Assembly (NCBI GenBank): GCA_001804045.1
Contig: MHFD01000065.1
Location: forward strand, 6,067 to 13,185
DNA from: Omnitrophica bacterium RBG_13_46_9
GTDB lineage: Bacteria; Omnitrophota; Gorgyraeia; JABMRN01; RBG-13-46-9
Reading direction: 5' to 3'
Length of the DNA stretch: 7,119 bases
Shown here: one piece after another, positions 1 to 5,399 of the stretch
Numbering within the stretch: the stretch's first letter is position 1
How the letters are laid out: every line of letters starts with the position of its first letter
Made by a program: the position numbers and the translations under genes
The notes under the pieces: generated by a model
What the model was told of the DNA's origin: nothing
What the model saw: the letters and a program-made list of their open reading frames with translations, nothing else
The model's database searches: none

Positions 1-2
1 AC

Positions 3-509
3 CTCTACCTCTCTCCGGAGCCGCCCAACGACTTCGCATATTGGGTATCGCACACCTTAGGAGAATATAAGCTAGGCGAAGAATTGAGCAGCATAGATAT
101 ATGCGAGTTTAGCGCTATCAGGGAGTTGAGAGAAAAGATCATAACCGTCATTGAGGACCATCTGTTCGAAAGCATGGAGCCTTTAAGGTACGCCCCGCGC
201 GGCAAGGAATTCGAGTTTATAAGAGCACACAGCTTTGTTATGCACACGGGTTTTAAGGCGCGCACCCTCGAAGAATTTTTGGCGATTCTTGAGAAAATAA
301 CCATCCATTCGATATATTTCCATATATTTGAAGCGCGGCTGAGGCTGGAAAAGGGGGTAAATGATTTTTCGTTCTGGATAGATACATCTCTCGGAGCGCC
401 TGAATTGGCAAAGGCCATAGCCGTTCTGGATCCCTATACGTTTACCATGGAAGGCCTGAGGCAAAAATTGATAGACATTATAAGAAATAGCGCATTCACG
501 GACGCGTAA
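3..509 (+). CDS. DUF5752 family protein, 5'-truncated by window edge
   Basis: The frame is open from the first complete codon at position 3, so the gene begins outside the window; 168 residues of its C-terminal part are visible. The TTG at 84 is an internal Leu, because the reading upstream (FAYWVSHTLGEYKLGEELS) is clearly protein-like and continuous. The tract with F-A-Y-W-V, H-T-L-G-E-Y-K-L-G-E, then E-F-I-R-A-H-S-F, H-T-G-F-K-A-R-T-L-E-E-F and H-S-I-Y-F-H-I-F-E-A-R-L resembles DUF5752, a family of unknown function that I recall lying next to GT4 trehalose synthases; I recognised it by eye. It is rich in charged helices, with no membrane segment or signal peptide visible. The gene ends 45 bp before treT in the same direction, so the two are probably co-transcribed. 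A role in the same sugar module is inference from position only. Confidence 0.72.
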   Translation, partial: LYLSPEPPNDFAYWVSHTLGEYKLGEELSSIDICEFSAIRELREKIITVIEDHLFESMEPLRYAPRGKEFEFIRAHSFVMHTGFKARTLEEFLAILEKITIHSIYFHIFEARLRLEKGVNDFSFWIDTSLGAPELAKAIAVLDPYTFTMEGLRQKLIDIIRNSAFTDA

Positions 510-540
510 GCGGCTGTCCGAGAATCAAGGAACATAAGCA

Positions 541-546
541 AGGCGG
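541..546 (+). promoter_or_regulatory. Ribosome binding site of treT
   Basis: AGGCGG lies 8 nt before the ATG at 555. It is a good Shine-Dalgarno match and supports that start over any internal one. Confidence 0.6.
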
Positions 547-554
547 TATTTAAA

Positions 555-1772
555 ATGGGCATAACCGATTACGAGAAGATAGTAGGCAAGGATATAATCG
601 ACGAGCTTAAACTTATAAGCAGGCGTCTGAGAAAAAAGAAGATTCAGTGTATAAATTCTACCAAGACCGGCGGGGGCGTCGCGGAAATACTTTCCAGGAT
701 CGTTCCGCTGCTCAACGATCTGGGTATTGATACGAGATGGGACGTGATATCGGCGGATTTGGATTATTTTGCCGTGACAAAATCCTTCCACAATGCGTTA
801 CACGGGAGAAAAATCGAAATCACCCAAAATATGTTCGATAAGTTTTTGGCTACGGGAAAAAATATTTTAAGCAACACCGAGATATACGGCGATATCGTGT
901 TTGTCCATGACCCGCAACCCATTATGCTGGTTGACAAGAAGGGTAAAAATGATAAATGGATCTGGCGTTGTCACGTTGATGTTTCAAACCCATATATGGA
1001 AGTGTGGGAATTTTTGCGCCGTTTCATAGAACAGTATGATGTATCGGTGTTTTCAAGTCCTAAGTTTGCGCGGGAACTGGAAATCCCGCAATTTCTAGTA
1101 ACGCCATCCGTAGATCCTTTCAGCGAAAAGAATAGAGATCTTACCCAATCGGAGATAGATGGCGTGCTAAAAAGGTACGGAATCGAGAAAAATAAGCCGA
1201 TTGTCACCCAGGTGTCCAGATTTGATTATCTCAAAGACCCTATAGGAGTAATCGAGGCGTATAGACTTGTCAAGAAATATATAAATTGTCAGCTTATACT
1301 GGCCGGCAACAGGGCAGCCGATGACCCGGAAACAGACTTAGTACTGAACGATATTATGGAAAAGAAAGGCGATGACCCCGATATACATGTCTTATTGATA
1401 GGACCTGAAAAGAATGATTTCGATGTCAACGCTCTCCAGCGAGCCTCCGACGTGATCATCCAGAAATCTATCAGGGAGGGTTTTGCCATTACCATAACGG
1501 AGGCGCTTTGGAAAGAGAGACCTGTCATTGCCTCTGCTGTCGGGGGCATACCATTGCAGATAAGCCACAGATATAGCGGCCTTTTATGCCATACAGTGGG
1601 GGGCGCGGCTCTGGGGATAAGAGAGCTTCTCAATAACCCCGAATACGCAAAGCGTCTGGCCGCAAACGGAAAGGAACATGTAAGACGCAACTTCTTATCG
1701 ACCCGCCACTTACGCGATTATATGCTTCTTTTTCTCTATTTGTACAATCCGGAAGACATCATTTATTTATAG
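555..1772 (+). CDS. treT: Trehalose synthase-type GT4 glycosyltransferase (TreT-like)
   Basis: This 405-residue protein is close in length to archaeal/thermophile TreT, which reversibly joins NDP-glucose and glucose to make trehalose in the cytoplasm. The GT-B fold is complete. The N-terminal nucleotide-sugar glycosyltransferase half has INSTKTGGGVAEIL (residues 34-46, glycine-rich loop), AVTKSFHNALHG (73-84), FVHDPQP (116-122) and WRCHVDVSNP (137-146). The C-terminal half has the donor-binding SRFDYLKDP (221-229) and the GT4 E-x7-E signature in QKSIREGFAITITEALWKERP, with Glu308 and Glu316, followed by AVGGIPLQI (328-336). The N-terminal words and HDPQP favour TreT over a general GT4 enzyme or sucrose synthase. 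It follows the DUF5752 gene closely, and its start is backed by AGGCGG 8 nt upstream. The physiological direction (trehalose making or breaking) and the preferred NDP-sugar cannot be read from the sequence. Confidence 0.85.
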   Translation: MGITDYEKIVGKDIIDELKLISRRLRKKKIQCINSTKTGGGVAEILSRIVPLLNDLGIDTRWDVISADLDYFAVTKSFHNALHGRKIEITQNMFDKFLATGKNILSNTEIYGDIVFVHDPQPIMLVDKKGKNDKWIWRCHVDVSNPYMEVWEFLRRFIEQYDVSVFSSPKFARELEIPQFLVTPSVDPFSEKNRDLTQSEIDGVLKRYGIEKNKPIVTQVSRFDYLKDPIGVIEAYRLVKKYINCQLILAGNRAADDPETDLVLNDIMEKKGDDPDIHVLLIGPEKNDFDVNALQRASDVIIQKSIREGFAITITEALWKERPVIASAVGGIPLQISHRYSGLLCHTVGGAALGIRELLNNPEYAKRLAANGKEHVRRNFLSTRHLRDYMLLFLYLYNPEDIIYL

Positions 1773-1786
1773 AAATAAAGCCTCAC

Positions 1787-1803
1787 GGCAGGTTTTCCCT
1801 GCT
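1787..1803 (+). terminator. Possible weak terminator after treT
   Basis: GCAGG (1788-1792) can pair with CCTGC (1798-1802) around a TTTTC loop, with one more G-T pair outside. It lies 15 nt after the treT stop and just before a new promoter, where an end of transcription is expected. There is no T-run directly after the stem, so intrinsic termination is doubtful. Confidence 0.25.
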
Positions 1804-1830
1804 CCTATTAGAAATTATTATAAAAAACGT

Positions 1831-1858
1831 TTGCTTTTTTGTCACTACGTGGTAAAAT
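1831..1858 (+). promoter_or_regulatory. Predicted sigma-70-type extended -10 promoter for leuC
   Basis: TTGCTT (1831-1836) as -35 and TAAAAT (1853-1858) as -10 are separated by 16 nt, and the -10 is preceded by TG-G (1850-1852), an extended -10 element. Transcription would start near 1865, leaving a leader of only about 13 nt before the leuC ATG, so there is no room for a leader-peptide attenuator or T-box. The site sits in the gap between the trehalose and leucine gene groups. Confidence 0.5.
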
Positions 1859-1877
1859 TACACGCTACAGGTGGCAT

Positions 1878-3191
1878 ATGGGATATACGATTTCCGAAAA
1901 GATACTGTTGGCCCATACCGGTAGGAAGTCTATCAAAGCGGGCGATTTCATAGACGCTCGGATAGATTTCTGTCTGGGCAACGACATTACAGCTCCGATT
2001 GCGATCAGTGAGTTTGAAGGTGCGGGCGCCAAGAAAGTATTTGACAATAGCAGAATCGCTCTTATACCGGATCACTTCCTGCCCGGGAAGGATATGAAAA
2101 GCGCTAATAACGCGAAGGCGCTGCGTGAATTTTCAAAAAAACACGGTATAATGCATTATTACGAGGTGGGCAGGATGGGTGTGGAACACGCCCTTCTTCC
2201 GGAATTGGGATTAGTCCTGCCGGGCGATCTTGTCATCGGCGCCGATTCGCATACATGTACTTACGGGGCGCTGGGTTGCTTTTCATGCGGTGTCGGCTCA
2301 ACGGATTTAGCAGCAGCTTTTATAACAGGCAGATGCTGGCTTAAAGTGCCGGAGTCAATCAAATTCGTCTATCATGGCAAGCCAAAGAAATGGGTTAGCG
2401 GGAAGGACCTCATTCTTAGCACCATAGCCGATATAGGGGTAGACGGCGCTCTTTATAAATCAATGGAGTTTTCAGGGGAGGCTATTAAAAATTTGCCTAT
2501 GGACGATAGGTTCAGCATGTGCAACATGGCCATAGAGGCCGGGGCCAAGAACGGAATTATCGAACCCGATTTGAAGACAATAAGATATGTGAAGCAGGCC
2601 GTAAGGAAAAATAAGCCCAAAAGGAAGAGTCTTTATAGCAAAGGAAGATTCGCAACTTCCTGCGGAAAATTATATAAAAGCGACAAGGATGCGCGGTACG
2701 CGGCCATAAAGGAGTATGACGTATCAAAAATAGAACCGCAGGTAAGCCTGCCTTATCTTCCGAGCAATGCCGTATCTGTCAATAAGGTGAAGAACGTGAG
2801 CATAGATCAGGTGGTTATCGGTTCTTGCACAAACGGCAGGATAAGCGATCTTGAAATAGCCGCTAAACTTTTGAAAGGGAATAAGGTAAAACAGGGTGTA
2901 AGATTGATAGTTATACCCGCAACCCAGGCGGTTTATATAGAAGCGGTAAAGCGCGGCTTAGCAAAGATTCTTGTTGAGGCAGGGGGAGTTTTTTCGACAC
3001 CTAGCTGTGGGCCGTGTTTAGGAGGTCACCTGGGCATACTTGCCGAAGACGAGGTATGCATCTCGACAACAAATAGAAATTTCGTAGGCAGGATGGGCCA
3101 TCCCAAAAGCAAGGTTTATCTTGCTTCTCCGGCTGTTGCCGCTGCAAGCGCCGTGCGCGGGAAAATAGCCCATCCCAAGGAAGTTGTTTGA
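1878..3191 (+). CDS. leuC: 3-isopropylmalate dehydratase large subunit
   Basis: Catalytic large subunit of isopropylmalate isomerase, converting 2- to 3-isopropylmalate with a [4Fe-4S] cluster. Cluster ligands are visible as Cys317 (GSCTNGR), Cys377 and Cys380 (SCGPC). Other aconitase-family signatures are DHFLP (65-69), GADSHTCTYGALG (121-133), and TTNRNFVGRMGHP (397-409). I chose the ATG at 1878 because MGYTISEKILLAH matches the usual LeuC N-terminus, AGGTGG lies just before it, and the upstream in-frame TTG (1839) falls inside the predicted promoter. At 437 residues it is longer than the roughly 420 of the bacterial/archaeal short LeuC type; the excess sits near residues 249-264. The partner leuD is 530 bp downstream. 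Homoaconitase or methylmalate isomerase activity is possible for this subfamily, but the neighbouring leuD and leuB favour leucine synthesis. Confidence 0.93.
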   Translation: MGYTISEKILLAHTGRKSIKAGDFIDARIDFCLGNDITAPIAISEFEGAGAKKVFDNSRIALIPDHFLPGKDMKSANNAKALREFSKKHGIMHYYEVGRMGVEHALLPELGLVLPGDLVIGADSHTCTYGALGCFSCGVGSTDLAAAFITGRCWLKVPESIKFVYHGKPKKWVSGKDLILSTIADIGVDGALYKSMEFSGEAIKNLPMDDRFSMCNMAIEAGAKNGIIEPDLKTIRYVKQAVRKNKPKRKSLYSKGRFATSCGKLYKSDKDARYAAIKEYDVSKIEPQVSLPYLPSNAVSVNKVKNVSIDQVVIGSCTNGRISDLEIAAKLLKGNKVKQGVRLIVIPATQAVYIEAVKRGLAKILVEAGGVFSTPSCGPCLGGHLGILAEDEVCISTTNRNFVGRMGHPKSKVYLASPAVAAASAVRGKIAHPKEVV

Positions 3192-3203
3192 CGATTTACT
3201 ATA

Positions 3204-3358
3204 GCACGTTAGGTATTAGGTTGTAGAGGGAGGTTTCGGGAGGTTGCGGGAAGTTTCTTTAGGTTTCGGGAGGTTACAAAACGAAAAAGCAACCTTAAGA
3301 AACATCAAGCAACATCAAGAAACCTTAAGAAACCTCCGATGTTTACAGGCGCACGTTA
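3204..3358 (+). repeat. 8-bp direct repeats flanking the 10-nt-period element
   Basis: GCACGTTA occurs at 3204-3211 and again at 3351-3358, bracketing the AGGTTTC inverted array (3231-3335). The right copy runs into the ACGT array. This could be a target duplication from insertion of the AGGTTTC element into an ACGT element, or chance in repeat-rich DNA. Confidence 0.3.
3231..3335 (+). repeat. Inverted array of AGGTTTC-like heptamers, 10-nt period (copy 1)
   Basis: The left arm (3231-3277) has five heptamers exactly 10 nt apart: AGGTTTC, AGGTTGC, AAGTTTC, AGGTTTC and AGGTTAC, with 3-nt spacers that are mostly GGG. The right arm (3289-3335) has five in reverse complement at the same period: GCAACCT, GAAACAT, GCAACAT, GAAACCT and GAAACCT, with spacers TAA or CAA. 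The arms face each other across an 11-nt A-rich loop (3278-3288), so each heptamer lies opposite its partner. The heptamers pair well (7, 6, 5, 6 and 6 of 7 from outside in), but the spacers do not, which gives a stem broken by 3x3 internal loops. It begins 40 bp after the leuC stop. No T-run follows. Confidence 0.8.
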
Positions 3359-3378
3359 CGTGGGACGTTGGACGTTTA
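3353..3378 (+). repeat. ACGTNNN tandem array, left arm of inverted repeat
   Basis: ACGTT is followed by three 7-nt units, ACGTGGG, ACGTTGG and ACGTTTA. Positions 3361-3377 match the reverse complement of 3602-3618 at 16 of 17 bases. Positions 3352-3364 match the reverse complement of 3647-3659 at 12 of 13. The arms enclose the four-helix-bundle remnant. Confidence 0.7.
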
Positions 3379-3379
3379 G

Positions 3380-3571
3380 AAGAATAAAGTAATTATAAAA
3401 ACAGAAACAATAAGAATAAGAACGGCTAAAAGTGTAAGAGATCTTCTGGAGTTCGCTTTAAAATGCAACTATATAGATAGCGATACGTTTAAGAAATTCG
3501 ATGAAAAGTATGAGCATATTTACGCAACGCTTTTCACAATGGAGAATAAAGCTGAATCATTCTGTAAGTAA
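3380..3571 (+). pseudogene. Remnant of a four-helix-bundle (23S rRNA IVS-type) protein gene
   Basis: A frame open from just after a TAG (3377-3379) to a TAA (3569-3571) encodes 63 residues with no usable start codon before an internal ATG near the end. From 3422 the translation contains TAKSVRDLLEFALKCNYID, then DTFKKFDEKYEHIY. This resembles the last two helices of four-helix-bundle proteins of the S23/IVS type, whose usual pattern is A-[RK]-[GS]-S-x-x-[ED]-L-x3-L-x2-A-x3-[GN]-Y-[IL], followed by an acidic helix. The first half of the family, with its conserved N-terminal helices, is absent; repeat DNA occupies that place. I read it as a 5'-truncated, non-expressed remnant. The match is by eye and the open frame is short enough that chance cannot be excluded. 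Confidence 0.45.
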
Positions 3572-3601
3572 ACGTGGGGCAGGACAAATGGAAGAGCATC
3601 G

Positions 3602-3659
3602 AAACGTCCTACGTCCCAGCGACCGCAGGGAGCGGACGTCCCACGTCCTACGTAACGTG
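3602..3659 (+). repeat. ACGTCCY tandem arrays, right arms of inverted repeat
   Basis: Two blocks are present. The first (3602-3618) reads as ACGTCCT plus ACGTCCC units. The second (3636-3659) has ACGTCCC, ACGTCCT, ACGTA and ACGT. Both are the reverse-complement sense of the array at 3353-3378. Between them lies GCGACCGC, and GCGACCG recurs at 3660-3666 directly after the second block, so the arrangement is itself partly duplicated. Confidence 0.7.
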
Positions 3660-3673
3660 GCGACCGTGTGAGA

Positions 3674-3689
3674 TGGTGACTTGGTGACC
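3674..3689 (+). repeat. Short TGGTGAC direct repeat
   Basis: TGGTGACT (3674-3681) is followed at once by TGGTGACC (3682-3689), giving two units at an 8-nt period. It is the third short-word repeat type in the leuC–leuD gap and lies just before leuD. With only two units, it is minor on its own. Confidence 0.45.
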
Positions 3690-3721
3690 GTACCATAATA
3701 GATTTATAGCCAGGTTAAGAG

Positions 3722-4204
3722 ATGAAGTACAAAGGCAAAGCCCGTAAATTCGGGGACAATATAAATACCGATGAGATTATCCCGGGAAGATACCTGAATA
3801 TGAAAGACCCCGACGAGTTGGGCAAACATTGCATGGAGGGCGCCGATAAAGATTTCGCAAAGAAGGTTAATAAAGGCGATATAATTGTCGGAGGGAAAAA
3901 TTTTGGATGCGGCTCGAGCAGAGAACATGCGCCGATTGCGATTAAGGCTTGCGGGGTTTCATGCATTATAGCGGAAAGCTTCGCAAGGATTTTTTACCGG
4001 AACGCTATAAACATAGGGCTTCCCATAGTTACTTCGGAAGATGCGTCAAGGGATATAAAACAGAATGATACGATAGAGGTGGACACAAAGGCGGGTATTA
4101 TAAAAAACATATCCAGGAAAAAGGCGTACAGATCCGAAGCCCACCCCACGTTTATACAGAATATAATAAGAAAGAACGGATTGATGAATTACGTCAGAAG
4201 ATAA
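3722..4204 (+). CDS. leuD: 3-isopropylmalate dehydratase small subunit
   Basis: Small (swivelling-domain) subunit that completes the isopropylmalate isomerase active site together with LeuC. Its 160 residues fit the short archaeal/anaerobe LeuD class rather than the roughly 200-residue E. coli type. Visible motifs are GDNINTDEIIPGRYLNM (11-27), the substrate-binding GGKNFGCGSSREHAP (57-71), and AESFARIFYRNAINIGLP (84-101). The loop that helps set substrate choice in the methanogen enzymes reads YLNM here (24-27); it lacks the Arg of the homoaconitase YLRT loop, which agrees with isopropylmalate as substrate. The start is the ATG after AGGTTAAGAG, with an AGG 7 nt upstream. leuB follows after 40 bp. 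It is unusual that the repeat-filled gap separates it from leuC, so it may need its own promoter. A CATAAT at 3694-3699 is a possible -10, but no convincing -35 is present. Confidence 0.92.
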   Translation: MKYKGKARKFGDNINTDEIIPGRYLNMKDPDELGKHCMEGADKDFAKKVNKGDIIVGGKNFGCGSSREHAPIAIKACGVSCIIAESFARIFYRNAINIGLPIVTSEDASRDIKQNDTIEVDTKAGIIKNISRKKAYRSEAHPTFIQNIIRKNGLMNYVRR

Positions 4205-4244
4205 AAACATACCAGATGTTACGGTAAAAGCGACAGGTATAATA

Positions 4245-5300
4245 ATGGATAAAAAATATAAGATAGCTGTTATTCCCGGCGACGGAACCGGCCCGGAGGT
4301 AATCCGGGAAGGCCTGAAGGTCCTGGAAGCGGTTTCGCGAAAATCGGGATTCAGGTGCGATAAGGCAACGTATGACTTTGGCGGCAACAGATATCTTAAG
4401 ACAGGCGAAATTTTGCCCGATTCGGCGCTGGAAGAGCTTAAGTCTATGGATGCGATATATCTCGGCGCGGTAGGCCATCCTGACGTTAAAGCGGGTATTT
4501 TGGAAAAAGGGCTTCTATTAAAAATCAGATTCAGCTTGGAACAGTATATTAACTTAAGGCCTGTGAGGCTTTATCCGGGGGTATGGACGCCGCTTAAGGA
4601 CAAGGAGCCGGGCGATATTGATTTTGTAGTCGTGAGGGAAAATAACGAAGGCTTATATGCCGGGGAAGGCGAATTTATAAGGAAGGGAACAATAGACGAA
4701 ATCGCTCTTCAGGTTTCTCGCAATACCAGACGCGGCGTAGAAAGATGCGTGAGATTCGCCTTCGAATACACAAAAAAAAGAGAAAAAAATAGAAAGCTCA
4801 CTCTTTGCGGTAAGACCAATGTGCTGACGTATGCGTGGGATTTATGGGAGAGGACCTTCAATGAGGTTGCGGCAGAATATCCCGAGATCAGCAAGGATTA
4901 TGCACACGTGGATGCCGTATGTATGTGGATGGTAAAAAATCCAGAGTGGTTTGACGTTATTGTGACAGATAATATGTTCGGTGACATTATTACGGATTTA
5001 GCCGCCATGATACAAGGGGGCATGGGTATCGCCGCCGGCGGAAACCTCAATCCCGAAGGGGTGTCGATGTTTGAGCCGATAGGCGGTTCCGCGCCAAAAT
5101 ATACGGGCAAGAATGTCATTAACCCCCTGGCGGCTATATGCGCGCTTTCGATGCTTCTTGAGAATCTTGGCGAACATGAAGCATCCTCTATGGTGGAGAA
5201 TTCCGTTAAAAAAATTACCCCCAAAATGAAATCGATGGCCGCAGGCAGGATGGGATATTCCACCAGCGAAGTGGGGGATCTGGTGGTTAAGAATTTATAG
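4245..5300 (+). CDS. leuB: 3-isopropylmalate dehydrogenase, actinobacterial-like type
   Basis: Oxidises and decarboxylates 3-isopropylmalate to 2-oxoisocaproate. Its 351 residues are normal for the family. The N-terminal PGDGTGPEV is at 11-19. Substrate arginines are Arg95 and Arg105 (LLLKIRFSLEQYINLRP) and Arg131; Tyr138 (EGLYAG) and Lys190 (KTNVL) are catalytic; metal aspartates are Asp223, Asp247 and Asp251 (DNMFGDIITD). The wording RLYPGV, VVRENNEGLYAG and NEVAAEYP resembles the actinobacterial LeuB/tartrate-dehydrogenase-like branch more than E. coli LeuB. The cofactor loop is EPIGGSAPKYTGKNVINP: Lys285-Tyr286 replace the Asp-Ile typical of NAD-dependent IPMDH, and Gly280 stands where the usual His is. 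An AGGT 7 nt before the ATG supports the start. Gene order after leuCD makes leucine synthesis the likely role, although another beta-decarboxylating substrate is not excluded. Confidence 0.88.
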   Translation: MDKKYKIAVIPGDGTGPEVIREGLKVLEAVSRKSGFRCDKATYDFGGNRYLKTGEILPDSALEELKSMDAIYLGAVGHPDVKAGILEKGLLLKIRFSLEQYINLRPVRLYPGVWTPLKDKEPGDIDFVVVRENNEGLYAGEGEFIRKGTIDEIALQVSRNTRRGVERCVRFAFEYTKKREKNRKLTLCGKTNVLTYAWDLWERTFNEVAAEYPEISKDYAHVDAVCMWMVKNPEWFDVIVTDNMFGDIITDLAAMIQGGMGIAAGGNLNPEGVSMFEPIGGSAPKYTGKNVINPLAAICALSMLLENLGEHEASSMVENSVKKITPKMKSMAAGRMGYSTSEVGDLVVKNL

Positions 5301-5305
5301 ACAGG

Positions 5306-5388
5306 GTGTTTCTTAAGGTTACTTAATGTTTCTTGAGGTTTCTTGAGGTTGCATTCTGGCCGCAACTTTAAGAAACCTTACGAAACAT
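5306..5388 (+). repeat. Inverted array of AGGTTTC-like heptamers, 10-nt period (copy 2), strong hairpin
   Basis: The left arm has five heptamers exactly 10 nt apart (5306, 5316, 5326, 5336, 5346): GTGTTTC, AGGTTAC, ATGTTTC, AGGTTTC and AGGTTGC, with TTA/TTG spacers. The right arm has three in reverse complement (5362, 5372, 5382): GCAACTT, GAAACCT and GAAACAT. Positions 5324-5352 can pair with 5362-5390 around a 9-nt loop. I count 25 Watson-Crick pairs, 3 G-U pairs and one mismatch (5333/5381). The element fills the leuB–asd gap and ends 9 nt before the asd ATG. An A-run rather than a T-run follows on this strand, so it is not a standard terminator. Confidence 0.85.
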
Positions 5389-5399
5389 TATTAAAAAAG

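Noticed and set aside
84..509. A complete small gene starting at TTG 84
   Set aside because: The same frame reads on upstream to the window edge with family-like sequence, so this is an internal Leu codon of a partial gene.
1823..1840. A-run/T-run palindrome before leuC as terminator
   Set aside because: Only A-T pairs could form the stem, with no GC core; the T-run is better explained as part of the promoter spacer.
1839..1877. Upstream TTG start extending leuC by 13 residues
   Set aside because: It overlaps the predicted promoter, and MGYTISEKIL from 1878 matches the family start.
3231..3335. CRISPR array
   Set aside because: Units are 7-nt words with 3-nt spacers in inverted halves; there are no 24-40 nt repeats, no unique spacers and no cas genes.
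5324..5390. Rho-independent terminator after leuB
   Set aside because: The stem is far longer than usual, with interspersed A/T-rich units, and is followed by an A-run instead of a T-run on the + strand.
5343..5399. Upstream TTG start extending asd by 19 residues
   Set aside because: The extension is translated hairpin-repeat DNA, begins with TTG, and has no counterpart in the Asd family; ATG 5400 gives a standard N-terminus.
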